Shown one piece after another: positions 44,185 to 53,190 of a stretch of DNA of 64,000 nt. The notes under the pieces were generated by a model, which saw nothing but the letters and a program-made list of their open reading frames with translations, searched no databases and had not been told where the DNA came from. Numbering within the stretch: position 1 is the stretch's first letter; each line of letters starts with the position of its first letter. A program made the translations under genes and the position numbers. The DNA is from Bradyrhizobium sediminis. GTDB taxonomy: Bacteria; Pseudomonadota; Alphaproteobacteria; Rhizobiales; Xanthobacteraceae. Location: the NCBI RefSeq assembly GCF_018736105.1, contig NZ_CP076135.1, positions 4,772,001 to 4,836,000 on the forward strand, written 5' to 3'.

Positions 44185-45378
44185 TCACCGCTGCACGTGC
44201 TTGGTCCGCCTCAATTCGGCCGACGCATCCGCCTCGGTCCAGGACTGCGGCCTGACCTTGTCGCCGGCGGCGAACTTCTGGAAACCCTCGACCACCACCT
44301 TGTCGCCGGCCTTCAGCCCTTCGATCACGAACCATTGGCCATCCTGCACCGATCCGGTGCGTACGGATTGAACCGCGACGCGGTTGTCGTCCTTGACCAC
44401 GAACACTTCGCTGCCGCCGCCGCCGTTGCGCTGGATCGCCTGCTGCGGCACCGCGATGGCGTCGGTGTCGATGCCCTGCTCGATCAGGACGCGTACATAC
44501 ATGCCCGGCAGCAGTTCGCGCCTCGGATTGGGAAACTCGCCGCGCAACGTCACCTGCCCGGTATGGGCGTCGACCTTGGCGTCCGAGAACAGGAGCTTGC
44601 CGGGCGCCGCATAGACCGCGCCGTCGTCGAGCACGAGGCGGACCCTGGCCGCATCTGGCGCAATGCGGTCGAGTTCGCCGCGTTCGAGCGAACGCCTGAG
44701 ATGATTGAGCTCGGCGACCGATTGGGTGAAGTCGGCGTAAATCGGATCGAGCTGTTGAATGGTCGCGAGGTTGGTCTCGTTCTGCACGACGAGAGCGCCT
44801 TCGCTGACCAGCGCCGCGCCGACCACCCCGTCGATCGGGGCGCGGATCGTGGCGTAACTCAGATTGAGCCTGGCGCGCGCGACTTCCGCCTTGCGCCCCT
44901 CGACTTCGGCCTCCGCCTGACGCATGGCTCCGTTGGCTTTTTCATTTTCCGCTTCCGAGGTGGCGTGCTGGCTGGTCAGCAAAGCAATTCGGCGCGCCTG
45001 CTGGGACGCCTGCTCGAATGCTGCGATCGCCTTCGCCAAAGCAGCTTCGCTGGACTGCACCTCGACCTCGAACGGCCGCGGATCGATCCGGTACAGCGGA
45101 TCGCCGGCCTTGACCTCGCCGCCCTGACTGAATGTGCGCTCGATGACGATGCCGGAAACGCGCGGGCGGACATCGGAAACCCTGGTCGGTGCGACACGCC
45201 CCGGCAGTTCGCGCACCAGCGCGCGCGACTGCGGTTTGATGGTGACGATGCTGACGTCGGGCTCGAAGGTTTGTGCCGCCGCGACCGCAGATGTCGGCTG
45301 GTCGCATCCGCCGAGCAGCGGCGCCATCGCAGCCAACATCAGCACGATGCCTGCCGATTGCGCGCGAAGTCCAGTCAT
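44185..45378 (-). CDS. RND efflux periplasmic adaptor (membrane fusion protein), lipoprotein
   Basis: This 397-residue adaptor has a lipoprotein signal MAPLLGGCDQ, with the Cys at about residue 26. The barrel-sandwich and alpha-hairpin domains follow, seen in GRVAPTRVSDVRPRVSGIV and IRAPIDGVVGAALVSEG. The start at 45378 is chosen because it gives the complete lipoprotein signal. It is first in the two-gene pump operon. No TetR or other regulator is next to it. Confidence 0.92.
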   Translation of the reverse strand: MTGLRAQSAGIVLMLAAMAPLLGGCDQPTSAVAAAQTFEPDVSIVTIKPQSRALVRELPGRVAPTRVSDVRPRVSGIVIERTFSQGGEVKAGDPLYRIDPRPFEVEVQSSEAALAKAIAAFEQASQQARRIALLTSQHATSEAENEKANGAMRQAEAEVEGRKAEVARARLNLSYATIRAPIDGVVGAALVSEGALVVQNETNLATIQQLDPIYADFTQSVAELNHLRRSLERGELDRIAPDAARVRLVLDDGAVYAAPGKLLFSDAKVDAHTGQVTLRGEFPNPRRELLPGMYVRVLIEQGIDTDAIAVPQQAIQRNGGGGSEVFVVKDDNRVAVQSVRTGSVQDGQWFVIEGLKAGDKVVVEGFQKFAAGDKVRPQSWTEADASAELRRTKHVQR

Positions 45379-45789
45379 GAAAAGGGTCGCCCCAAGTTTG
45401 AGTTCGGCTCGGATTGCAGTCCCGCACACTCGCGGCATCGCAATGATTCCGCATTGTTGTCGAAATGAGATTAGGTGAGCTCTGCTGCGATGCAATACGC
45501 TTGGTGGCGGCGCAATGTCACACTACGCTATATCGTTGAATAAACGCTGGTTTTGCCGCGGTCACCCGATCGTGAATCGGTGTGATTTCGGGTTCCAAAA
45601 ATGCCCGTCCGGCCGGTGACTACGAACCCGCCGTTTGGTTGCTCAGAGAGGCAGCAATCGGCAAGATTGTTGGGCGCAGCGAGAAATCGGGGAGCGACCG
45701 TCCGGGGCGTATCTGAGCTTTTTTCTCCGTCCCGCTGTGCCATATTGGTCCCCGAAAAAGCGGTTCCTCGCAACGGATGACACCGACAA
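45379..45789. other. 411-base intergenic region between pump and MotA-like operons
   Basis: This divergent spacer has no convincing reading frame. The one structure seen is an imperfect inverted repeat, TCACCCGAT and ATCGGTGTGA, at 45562-45585. A relatively AT-rich patch around 45515-45545 may hold promoters, but none was clear. Confidence 0.6.
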
Positions 45790-46782
45790 ATGCCCTCTGC
45801 CCGCTCCGCGATGGAGATCGAACTGAACAAATTATCCTCGCCCCGGATCTTCCTGGTGCGGATGCTGGTGTTCCTGGTGCTGTGCACGCTGCTGCTGGTC
45901 GTGCTCTACAAGCAGATCGTGACAGCGTTTTTCGCCAATCCCGGCCTCAATGCCCTGATCGGCGCGGTGCTCCTGATCGGCATCATCCTGTCGTTCCGGC
46001 AGGTGATCCGGCTCTATCCGGAGGTCGCCTGGGTCAACAGTTTCCGCATTTCCGATCCCGGTCTCGCGGTCGAGCGGCAGCACCCCACGCTGCTGGCGCC
46101 GATGGCCGCGATCCTCGGCGGCGAGCGCACCGGGCGGATGACGATCACACAGCAGACCATGCGGCATCTCCTGGATTCGATCGCCACCCGGCTCGACGAG
46201 GCCCGCGACATCTCCCGCTACATGACCGGCCTGTTGGTGTTCCTCGGGCTGCTCGGCACCTTCTGGGGCCTGATCGAGACCGTCGGCTCGGTCGGCAAGG
46301 TGATCGACGGCCTCAAGGTCGGCGGCGACGCCGGCTCCCTGTTCGACACCCTCAAGGAGGGCTTGGCCGCGCCGCTCGGCGGCATGGGCATCTCGTTTTC
46401 GTCGTCGCTGTTCGGACTGGCGGGTTCGCTGATCCTGGGCTTTCTCGATCTGCAGTCGAGCCAGGCGCAGAACCGCTTCTATACCGACCTCGAGGACTGG
46501 CTGGCCTCCACGGTGCGCGAATATTCGCGCGAGGGCGGCACGGGCCCGGGCGGCGAACTCCAGGCCGCCGTCGAGCGATTGCGGCTGACCCTGGAAGAAG
46601 GCGGCGCCAGCCGCGGCACCACCGCGGCGATGGCCAATCTCGCCGAAGCCATTCAGGGCCTGGTCACGCATATGCGAACCGAGCAGCAGATGATCCGCGA
46701 ATGGGCCGACGGCCAGGGCGAGCAGAACCGCGAGATCAAGAAACTGCTGGAACGGATCGCGCGCCAACCCGAGAAGAACTGA
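45790..46782 (+). CDS. MotA/TolQ/ExbB-like proton channel protein
   Basis: This 330-residue inner-membrane protein has hydrophobic segments at about 22-43, 52-68, 145-165 and 188-208. Its FLGLLGTFWGLIETVGSVG, and the LAAPLGGMGISFSSSLFGLAGSLILG block, are conserved in MotA/ExbB channels. The C-terminal 100 residues form a charged coiled coil. It pairs with the OmpA-type protein 14 bases downstream, and the two should form a proton-driven stator-like complex that acts on the cell wall. It is not near flagellar genes, so a non-flagellar role is likely. Confidence 0.85.
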   Translation: MPSARSAMEIELNKLSSPRIFLVRMLVFLVLCTLLLVVLYKQIVTAFFANPGLNALIGAVLLIGIILSFRQVIRLYPEVAWVNSFRISDPGLAVERQHPTLLAPMAAILGGERTGRMTITQQTMRHLLDSIATRLDEARDISRYMTGLLVFLGLLGTFWGLIETVGSVGKVIDGLKVGGDAGSLFDTLKEGLAAPLGGMGISFSSSLFGLAGSLILGFLDLQSSQAQNRFYTDLEDWLASTVREYSREGGTGPGGELQAAVERLRLTLEEGGASRGTTAAMANLAEAIQGLVTHMRTEQQMIREWADGQGEQNREIKKLLERIARQPEKN

Positions 46783-46796
46783 CCGGAGAATTCTGA

Positions 46797-47828
46797 ATGG
46801 CCCTCGCCCGTGCCCGCCGCAACGAATCCGGATTCAACTACTGGCCGGGCTTCGTCGACGCGCTGTCGACGCTGGTGCTTTCGATCGTGTTCCTGCTGTC
46901 GGTGTTCCTGGTGGTGCAGTTCTTCCTGTCGCAGGAAGTCACCGGCAAGGACAAGGCGCTGGAGCAGCTCAACGTCAAGCTGGCGCAGCTCAGCGAAATG
47001 CTGTCGCTGGAAAAGCTCGGCAAGCTCAATCTCGACGATCAGCTCTCGCAGCTGCGCGCTGGGCTGGCGTCGGCCGAGAGCGAGCGCGACCGCATCAAGG
47101 GCCTCTATGACGGCCTCGCCGGCGCCGGCAGCGACGCCGCCGGCCGCGCCAGCGAACTCAACAAGGCGCTGGATTCCGAAAAGCAGGTGTCGTCGCGCGC
47201 ATTGGCGCAGATCGAGGTGCTGAACCAGCAGATCAGCGCGCTGCGCCGCCAGCTCGCGGCGCTGGAGGAAGCGCTGGAGGCTTCCGAAAAGCGCGACAAG
47301 GAATCGCAAGGCCGGATCGCCGATCTCGGGCAGCGGCTGAACGTGGCGCTGGCGCAGCGGGTGCAGGAACTGTCGCGCTACCGTTCGGAATTCTTCGGCC
47401 GCCTGCGCGCCATTCTCGGCAACCGGCCCGACATCCGCATCGTCGGCGACCGCTTCGTGTTTCAGTCGGAAGTGTTCTTCGACACCGGACAGGCCTTGCT
47501 GCTGCCCGAGGGCCGCGCCGAACTCGACAAGCTGGCGACCGCGCTGATTGAACTGGACAAGCAGATTCCGGCCGAGATCGCCTGGGTGCTACGGGTCGAC
47601 GGCCACACCGACGTGCGGCCGATTTTGAACAGCCCCGTGTTCAAGTCGAACTGGGAATTGTCGTCGGCGCGCGCGATCTCGGTGGTGCAGTATCTGATCT
47701 CGCTCGGTGTGCCGGCGCAGCGTCTGGTCGCGGCGGGATTTGCGGAATTCCAGCCGCTCGACACCGCCGCCACCGAAGACGCCTACCGGCGCAACCGCCG
47801 CATCGAGCTGAAGCTGACGGAACGCTGA
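46797..47828 (+). CDS. OmpA/MotB-like peptidoglycan-binding protein
   Basis: This 343-residue partner has one transmembrane helix near residues 20-43 (FVDALSTLVLSIVFLLSVF), with the Asp expected of a MotB-type proton path. A long coiled coil (about 55-195) separates it from a C-terminal OmpA domain with VDGHTDVRPI and NWELSSARAISVVQYL. It should anchor the MotA-like channel to peptidoglycan across the periplasm. Confidence 0.87.
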   Translation: MALARARRNESGFNYWPGFVDALSTLVLSIVFLLSVFLVVQFFLSQEVTGKDKALEQLNVKLAQLSEMLSLEKLGKLNLDDQLSQLRAGLASAESERDRIKGLYDGLAGAGSDAAGRASELNKALDSEKQVSSRALAQIEVLNQQISALRRQLAALEEALEASEKRDKESQGRIADLGQRLNVALAQRVQELSRYRSEFFGRLRAILGNRPDIRIVGDRFVFQSEVFFDTGQALLLPEGRAELDKLATALIELDKQIPAEIAWVLRVDGHTDVRPILNSPVFKSNWELSSARAISVVQYLISLGVPAQRLVAAGFAEFQPLDTAATEDAYRRNRRIELKLTER

Positions 47829-47855
47829 GGGGTGAAGTCGCCAGGCAAACACTGC

Positions 47856-47938
47856 GTCATTGCCGGGTTTGACCCGGCAATCCATCGAAAAAGATTCTGG
47901 CGAAGCAGATGGATGCCCGGCACAAGGCCGGGCATGAC
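47856..47938. repeat. Mosaic palindromic repeat, family A copy 3
   Basis: This 83-bp copy reads GTCATTGCCGGG...CCCGGCAATCCA, then TGGATGCCCGGC...GCCGGGCATGAC. It fills most of the gap between the OmpA-like and acetyltransferase genes and ends 12 bases before the latter's start codon. Confidence 0.85.
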
Positions 47939-47950
47939 GGTCTTTGCTTG

Positions 47951-48400
47951 ATGGACAGCGCCTTTCAGCTTCGTCCCTATCGCGCCGAGGACGAGGACGC
48001 CGCCATCGCGCTGTGGCTCGAGACCTGGCGGATCGCCTATCCCTCGATCGACTTTGACGCGCGCGTCGCCTGGTGGCGTGAGCGCTGGCGCAACGAGCTG
48101 GTGCCGAAGGCCGCCATCATCGTCGCGGAACAGGCCGGCGCGATGGTCGGCTTCGTTACCATTGATTCGTCAGGCTATCTCGACCAGCTGGTGGTCGCCC
48201 CCGCTCATTGGGGATCGAAGCTTGCCACCATGCTGGTCGATGAGGCGAAGCGACGATCGCCCGATGGGGTCACGTTGAAGGTCAATGCGGACAATGCCCG
48301 CGCGATCCGCTTCTACGAGCGCAACGGATTTGTCCACGCCGGCGAGGACGTCAATCCGGCGTCGAAGCGATTGGTGCTGAAGATGGCGTGGAAGCCGTAG
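47951..48400 (+). CDS. GNAT family N-acetyltransferase
   Basis: This 149-residue enzyme has the GNAT fold: FQLRPYRAEDEDAAIALWLETW at the start, LDQLVVAPAHWGSKLATMLVDEAK as the acetyl-CoA loop, and VNADNARAIRFYERNGF near the end. The ATG at 47951 is chosen over an upstream in-frame ATG that lies within the repeat. Its acceptor substrate is unknown. Confidence 0.88.
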   Translation: MDSAFQLRPYRAEDEDAAIALWLETWRIAYPSIDFDARVAWWRERWRNELVPKAAIIVAEQAGAMVGFVTIDSSGYLDQLVVAPAHWGSKLATMLVDEAKRRSPDGVTLKVNADNARAIRFYERNGFVHAGEDVNPASKRLVLKMAWKP

Positions 48401-48410
48401 TGCCCTTCTT

Positions 48411-48434
48411 CCCTTCTCCCCTTGTGGGAGAGGG
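48411..48434. repeat. Short palindromic intergenic repeat
   Basis: CCCTTCTCCC and GGGAGAGGG pair around CTTGT. The element lies 10 bases after the acetyltransferase stop and 7 bases from the ABC-exporter stop, between convergent genes. It closely matches the element at 1-24. Confidence 0.6.
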
Positions 48435-48441
48435 AAAGAGT

Positions 48442-50301
48442 CTACACGCCCTCGAACTGCAGCCGCGCCAGCCGGGCGTAGAGCCCGCCCGCGGCGACCA
48501 GTTCGGCGTGGGTGCCCTGCTCGACGATCTTGCCCTGGTCCATCACCATGATCCGGTCGCAGGACAACACGGTGGCGAGGCGATGGGCGATCACCAGCGT
48601 GGTGCGGTGGCGCATCAACTCTTCCAGCGCGGTCTGCACCAGGGTTTCGGATTCCGCATCGAGCGAGGAGGTCGCTTCATCGAGCAGCAACAGCGGCGCA
48701 TCGCGCAGGATGGCGCGCGCGATCGCGATGCGCTGGCGCTGGCCGCCCGACAGCGTCACGCCGCGTTCGCCGAGCTGCGCCTCGAAGCCGCCGGGCAGCC
48801 GGCGGATGAATTCGGTGGCGTGAGCGAGCCCGGCGGCGTGCTCGACTTCCGCATCTGACGCGTCGGGCCGGCCGAAGCGGATGTTTTCGCGCGCGCTGGC
48901 GGCGAACACCACGGACTCCTGCGGCACCAGTGCGATGCGCTCCCGCAATCGCTGCGGATCGGCCGCGTTGACCGGCACGCCGTCGAACGAGATGGTTCCG
49001 GTCGCCGGATCGTAGAACCGCAGCAGCAGGTGGAACAACGTGCTCTTGCCCGCCCCCGAGGGGCCGACGATCGCAACCTTCTCGCCGGCGCGCACGGTGA
49101 GCGAGACGCCGTCGACGGCGAGCGCATCCGGCCGGGTCGGATAGGCGAAGCGGACATTCTCGAAACCGACGTCGCCGCGCGCCGGCGCCGGGAGAGCCAG
49201 CGGCAATGCCGGTGCTGCGATCGCCGATTTGACGCGGAGGATTTCGAACAGGCGTTCCGAGGCGCCCGACGCTGCCGACAACTCGCCCCAGACTTCGCTG
49301 AGCTGGCCGAGGCCGGCGGCGGCGAACGCCGCATACAGCACGAACTGGCCGAGCCGGCCGGGGCTGATCGAGCCGGTCAGCACGTCATGCGATCCGATCC
49401 AGAGGATCGCCACCACGCTGGAAAACACGATGAAGATGATGACGGCGGTGAGCACCGCGCGGGCCCGCGTCGAACTGCGCGCCGCTTCATAGGCCTGTTC
49501 GACCTCGCCGCCGAACCGCGCATTGGCCAGCCGCTCGCTGGTATAGGCCTGCACGGTCCTGATCGCGCCAACCAGTTCGGAGGCGTACGCCGTCGCATCC
49601 GCCAGCGTATCCTGGGCGTTGCGCGACAACCGCCGCACCCAGCGCCCGAACGCCACCAGCGGAATCACGATCACCGGGATCGCCAGCAGCACCAGGCCCG
49701 ACAGCCGGGGACTCGTGATCACCATCATCGTGGTGGCGCCGATGAACAGCATCAGGTTGCGCAGCGCGATCGATACCGATGCGCCGACGGCGGACTTGAT
49801 CTGGGTGGTGTCGGCGGTCAGCCGCGAGATCAGTTCGCCGCTGCGCGAGGAATCGAAGAAGGCCGGCGACAGCGAAATCAGATGGGCGAACACGTCGCGC
49901 CTGAGATCGGCGACGATGCGCTCGCCGATGGTCATAACCAGGTAGAACCGCGCCGCGCTGGCGCCGGCCAGCACCGCGACCACCGCGATCATCACGCTGA
50001 AATAGGAGTTGATCATGGCGATGCCTTCGGGCGTGAAGCCGAAGTCGATCATCCGCCGCACCGCAATCGGCACCAGCAGGGTGGTGATCGCCGCAATGGT
50101 CAGCGCGATGAAGGCGAGAGTGGCGCGGCCGCGGTAGCGCGCCACATAGGGCGCCAGCGCCAACAGCGGGCGCAGCCGCGCCCGGCTCTTGGCCGGCAGC
50201 TCCGTCAGCTCTGCCTCGATGGAGGGGACCTCACCGGCCGCCAAATCGCGCGGTGGCGGCGTCTCGCCACGCCGCTGTTCAAGCCGTTCCACTGCGCTCA
50301 T
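48442..50301 (-). CDS. ABC transporter, fused permease and ATP-binding protein
   Basis: This 619-residue half-size exporter has six transmembrane helices (about residues 50-330) and a nucleotide-binding domain. Walker A is GPSGAGKST and the signature is [16 protein letters not shown], followed by [15 protein letters not shown]. It resembles MsbA/LmrA-type lipid or drug exporters and would work as a dimer. The N-terminal 45 residues are charged and Pro-rich. Substrate is not evident. Confidence 0.92.
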   Translation of the reverse strand: MSAVERLEQRRGETPPPRDLAAGEVPSIEAELTELPAKSRARLRPLLALAPYVARYRGRATLAFIALTIAAITTLLVPIAVRRMIDFGFTPEGIAMINSYFSVMIAVVAVLAGASAARFYLVMTIGERIVADLRRDVFAHLISLSPAFFDSSRSGELISRLTADTTQIKSAVGASVSIALRNLMLFIGATTMMVITSPRLSGLVLLAIPVIVIPLVAFGRWVRRLSRNAQDTLADATAYASELVGAIRTVQAYTSERLANARFGGEVEQAYEAARSSTRARAVLTAVIIFIVFSSVVAILWIGSHDVLTGSISPGRLGQFVLYAAFAAAGLGQLSEVWGELSAASGASERLFEILRVKSAIAAPALPLALPAPARGDVGFENVRFAYPTRPDALAVDGVSLTVRAGEKVAIVGPSGAGKSTLFHLLLRFYDPATGTISFDGVPVNAADPQRLRERIALVPQESVVFAASARENIRFGRPDASDAEVEHAAGLAHATEFIRRLPGGFEAQLGERGVTLSGGQRQRIAIARAILRDAPLLLLDEATSSLDAESETLVQTALEELMRHRTTLVIAHRLATVLSCDRIMVMDQGKIVEQGTHAELVAAGGLYARLARLQFEGV

Positions 50302-50411
50302 GAGATCCGGACCAATCGCTTTGCCAGCCCCCAGATAGGCCCGCCCGCCGACGCTGGCAAATCCGGGAAGATACTAATGCAGGATCCTGCTTTTTTGGGG
50401 CGGTACTTGGC

Positions 50412-50440
50412 TTGTTTTAGGGGCTTTGCTGCGTTATAGA
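50412..50440 (+). promoter_or_regulatory. Candidate sigma-70 promoter for rpmE
   Basis: TTGTTT (50412-50417) and TATAGA (50435-50440) are spaced by 17 bases and lie about 60 bases ahead of rpmE. Confidence 0.55.
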
Positions 50441-50502
50441 GCGGCCCAAATCCGTCCCACAGCCATTCGAAAGACAGGCGCCGGCGCGCCGAAGGAATTG
50501 CC

Positions 50503-50730
50503 ATGAAAGCCGAAATTCATCCGGATTATCATATGATTACGGTCGTCATGACCGACGGTACCGAGTACCAGACGCGTTCCACCTGGGGCAAGGAAGGCGA
50601 CAAGCTGAACCTCGATATCGACTCCAAGTCGCACCCGGCCTGGATCGGCGGCGCCCAGCAGATGCTCGACCGCGGCGGCCGCGTATCCCGGTTCCAGAAG
50701 AAATTTTCGGGCTTCCTCAAGAAGGATTGA
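50503..50730 (+). CDS. rpmE: 50S ribosomal protein L31
   Basis: This 75-residue ribosomal protein begins [22 protein letters not shown] and ends [17 protein letters not shown]. It has no Cys at all, so it is the zinc-independent (C-minus) form. AAGGA lies 7 bases before the ATG. It stands alone and is followed by a strong terminator. Confidence 0.97.
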   Translation: MKAEIHPDYHMITVVMTDGTEYQTRSTWGKEGDKLNLDIDSKSHPAWIGGAQQMLDRGGRVSRFQKKFSGFLKKD

Positions 50731-50764
50731 GGGCTCTCGGGCCTTCCGGCTTGAAGCAGACACG

Positions 50765-50794
50765 AAAACGCCCCGGCTCGCGCCGGGGCGTTTT
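50765..50794 (+). terminator. Intrinsic terminator of rpmE
   Basis: AAAACGCCCCGGC and GCCGGGGCGTTTT form a perfect 13-bp stem with a TCGC loop, ending in a run of five T residues. On the other strand the same structure could end the DUF1465 transcript. Confidence 0.9.
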
Positions 50795-50844
50795 TCGTTG
50801 CGCTCCCACTCTTGCGAGAGGACGCAGGACCCGAGAAAGGGAAA

Positions 50845-51363
50845 TTAACGCGTTTGCTCGAACGCCGCCTTCAGGCGGTTGAGCTGCGGCACCAGCGGAT
50901 TGCCGATCGCGGCGCGTTCCACGGCCGGCGTATGGATGGTGATATCGAGGCGGCGGACCTTGCTCTGCAGCGTCATCGAGCGGGTGATCAGATCCTGCAA
51001 TGCCACCGGCAGTTTTTCGATCATGTCGTCCGGGCCGGGATCGGCGGCAGAGAGCTTGACCTTGGTCTTTTCGCGGTTGGCCTGGGACAGCGTCATCTCG
51101 CCTTCCTTGACCGCGCGGTGCAGCAACAGCCACGACGCCAGCTGCATCAGGCGGGTGGTCAGCCGCATGCTTTCGGTGGCATAGATGAGGCTGACGGCAC
51201 GATCGAGCGCCTTGGCCTCGGCACGGCCGGCGCCGTCGAGATAGGCGGCGGTCTCCTCGACCAGGTCCATGCCTTCGCGGAACAGGGTGCCGAACGCCGC
51301 AGAATTGGTCAGTCTCTCGCTGAACTGAACGAGCGCGGATTCGCCTTGCGAACGGTCTGACAT
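50845..51363 (-). CDS. DUF1465 family protein
   Basis: This 172-residue helical protein has the DUF1465 pattern: FSERLTNSAAFGTLFREGMDLVEETAAYLDGAGR, then RLMQLASWLLLHRAVKEGEMTL. No membrane segment or known catalytic motif is seen. The start at 51363 is chosen over an earlier frame because MSDRSQGES begins the conserved part. In alphaproteobacteria it is commonly near DUF1192 and rpmE, as here. Function is not known. Confidence 0.87.
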   Translation of the reverse strand: MSDRSQGESALVQFSERLTNSAAFGTLFREGMDLVEETAAYLDGAGRAEAKALDRAVSLIYATESMRLTTRLMQLASWLLLHRAVKEGEMTLSQANREKTKVKLSAADPGPDDMIEKLPVALQDLITRSMTLQSKVRRLDITIHTPAVERAAIGNPLVPQLNRLKAAFEQTR

Positions 51364-51517
51364 GGTTAACGCCTCACGCAACTGATTACTCTGCCGCGCT
51401 GGAACGCTTGGAACCAGCCGCCGGCTTATGATGAACAAATCATTACGCCCCGCCGGGCGAGAGTCCAGCCGCAAGCGCTTTTATGGTTTCCAGTGAGGTA
51501 CCGAGACGCCAAAAAAG

Positions 51518-51537
51518 AGCCGCCGTTTCCGGCGGCT
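51518..51537 (-). terminator. Candidate intrinsic terminator, minus strand
   Basis: AGCCGCCG and CGGCGGCT form an 8-bp stem with a 4-base loop. Read leftwards it is followed by CTTTTTT; read rightwards it is followed by TTT. It lies 235 bases beyond the DUF1192 stop and could end that transcript. Confidence 0.65.
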
Positions 51538-51630
51538 TTTGAAGTTGATAACAGGGAGGCGTCAAACAGAGTGGACAGGAGCCACTCGGTGTCCAAACAA
51601 GGACAGTGCGAGTCATATCTGAGAAAGCTT

Positions 51631-51652
51631 AATCGATCGTAAACGAACGATT
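51631..51652. repeat. Near-perfect 22-bp palindrome
   Basis: AATCGATCGT, AA, ACGAACGATT match as inverted arms at 9 of 10 positions. It could be a regulatory site or a second weak terminator after DUF1192. No function is assigned. Confidence 0.45.
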
Positions 51653-51772
51653 TTGTTCAGGGTTCCTTTGCCATGTCGGCCATTGGCCGAGTGGCGGGGA
51701 CGGATGCATGGTGCCTCCTCCCCCCGCGAGCGACCCGCAAGCGGACGAGGGAAGCTGCACCGCGTCCACTCT

Positions 51773-51964
51773 CTACGACTTGAAGAAGCTGTTGGCCGCA
51801 TCCTTCGACGCGCGCTTCTTGGTCATCGCCGCCTGCAGCCGCTCGATCTCGGAAGTCATCAGCGCGATACGCTCGGTGAGTTCCTCGACCGACAGCAGCG
51901 ACAGCTCCTGCCCGATCTCGTGGCTGACTTTCTTTCTCGGTCTGTCGTCGTCCTCGATGGCCAT
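51773..51964 (-). CDS. DUF1192 family protein
   Basis: This 63-residue protein (MAIEDDDRPRKK at the start, LSLLSVEELTERIALMTSEIERLQAAMTKK in the middle) is a short coiled-coil protein of DUF1192. It is divergent from the quinone oxidoreductase, a familiar arrangement in Rhizobiales. Function is unknown. Confidence 0.85.
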   Translation of the reverse strand: MAIEDDDRPRKKVSHEIGQELSLLSVEELTERIALMTSEIERLQAAMTKKRASKDAANSFFKS

Positions 51965-52069
51965 GCGTTCTACCCGGTGCTCAACATTCAGGGAGGCGGT
52001 TGCCAGCCGGAGCGCGGCTGGCTAATCAGGTGCCTCTTTCAAATTTCCCGCATTTCGCAAGGAAAAACC

Positions 52070-53071
52070 ATGGAAAAGCTGCCCGCGCAAATGACCGTGA
52101 TCGGCATCAGCAAGCCCGGCGGCCCCGAGGTGCTGTTGCCCGAGACCCGCAGCGTTCCGGTGCCCGGTCCGGGCGAAATCCTGGTCAAGGTTCTGGCCGC
52201 CGGCGTCAACCGGCCCGACGTCGCGCAGCGTTCGGGGGCCTATCCGCCGCCGCCCGGCGCCAGCGATCTGCCGGGTCTCGAAATCGCGGGCGAAGTGGTG
52301 GCGCTCGGCGCCGGCGCGAGCCGGCACAAGATCGGCGACAAGGTGATGTCGCTGGTGGCCGGCGGCGGCTACGCGCAATATTGCATCGCGCAAGACGGCC
52401 AGGCGATGACGGTGCCGCCGGCGCTGTCGATGCAGGAAGCCGGCGCCCTCCCCGAAACCCTCATGACTGTCTGGCACAATGTGTTCGAACGCGGCGGATT
52501 GCAGCCGGGCGAGACGCTGTTGATCCATGGCGGCTCCTCCGGCATCGGCACCCTGGCGATCCAGCTCGCCAAGGCGTTCGGATCCAAAGTGATCGTCACC
52601 GTCGGATCGAAGGACAAGGCCGACGCCTGCCTCAAGCTCGGCGCCGACAAGGCGATCAACTACAAGACCGAGGACTTCGTCGCCGTGGTGAAGGCCGCGA
52701 CATCAGGCGCCGGCGCCAATGTCATCCTCGACATGGTCGGCGGCGACTACATCGACCGCAATTACGACGCCGCCGCGGTCGACGGCCGCATCGTCCAGAT
52801 TGCGTTCCTGAGCGGACAGCCCAAGGCAAACGTTAATTTTTCCAAGCTGATGGTGAAGCGCCTGCATCACACCGGATCGACGCTGCGTCCCCGTAGTAAT
52901 GCGGACAAGGCGGCGATGGTGGCCGCTATCGAGGCCAAGGTGATGCCGCTGCTGCGCGAGGGGCGCGTCAAACCCCTGATGGACAGCACTTTCCCGCTTG
53001 AAAAGGCCGCCGACGCACACCGGCGCATGGAGACCAGCGCACATATTGGCAAAATTGTGTTGGCGGTTTAA
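52070..53071 (+). CDS. NAD(P)H quinone oxidoreductase, PIG3-like (MDR superfamily)
   Basis: This 333-residue enzyme has the medium-chain reductase plan: GPGEILVKVLAAGVNRPDVAQRSGAYPPPPGASDLPGLEIAGEV at the N terminus, then the nucleotide-binding IHGGSSGIGTLAIQLAKAFG. No catalytic zinc ligands are present. It should reduce quinones by one or two electrons with NADPH. AAGGA lies 6 bases ahead of the ATG. A reading frame continuing upstream to 51653 is not conserved in look and was trimmed. Confidence 0.92.
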   Translation: MEKLPAQMTVIGISKPGGPEVLLPETRSVPVPGPGEILVKVLAAGVNRPDVAQRSGAYPPPPGASDLPGLEIAGEVVALGAGASRHKIGDKVMSLVAGGGYAQYCIAQDGQAMTVPPALSMQEAGALPETLMTVWHNVFERGGLQPGETLLIHGGSSGIGTLAIQLAKAFGSKVIVTVGSKDKADACLKLGADKAINYKTEDFVAVVKAATSGAGANVILDMVGGDYIDRNYDAAAVDGRIVQIAFLSGQPKANVNFSKLMVKRLHHTGSTLRPRSNADKAAMVAAIEAKVMPLLREGRVKPLMDSTFPLEKAADAHRRMETSAHIGKIVLAV

Positions 53072-53190
53072 CGCTCGCGAGCGATACGCGGCCGGAAACC
53101 CTTTGATTTCCCTCGCTTTCATGTCATTTATCCCGCAACGCCGGTGCTTTCGCTTGGCCCGGAAAGCCAGTTGACCGCGGAGAACTGACA

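Larger units (their letters stand above)
51364..51772. other. 409-base intergenic region between DUF1465 and DUF1192
   Basis: This spacer holds a terminator-like hairpin (51518-51537) and a near-palindrome (51631-51652) but no convincing gene. DUF1465 probably has its own promoter in the stretch 51364-51510; I could not fix it. Confidence 0.6.

Noticed and set aside
40948..45468. Very long rightward open frame of about 1500 residues
   Set aside because: It lies antisense to the RND pump and its adaptor. Its translation is rich in Arg, His, Asp and Gln, as expected of a shadow frame in GC-rich DNA.
45790..47828. Zorya-type phage defence system (ZorA/ZorB)
   Set aside because: The pair has the right general architecture, but no ZorC, ZorD or ZorE-like gene is adjacent; neighbours are an RND pump and an acetyltransferase. 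The MotA-like tail is also short for ZorA.
50371..50391. Intrinsic terminator before rpmE
   Set aside because: GCAGGATCCTGC followed by TTTTTT looks like one, but the stem is very short, no rightward gene ends there, and it precedes the rpmE promoter.
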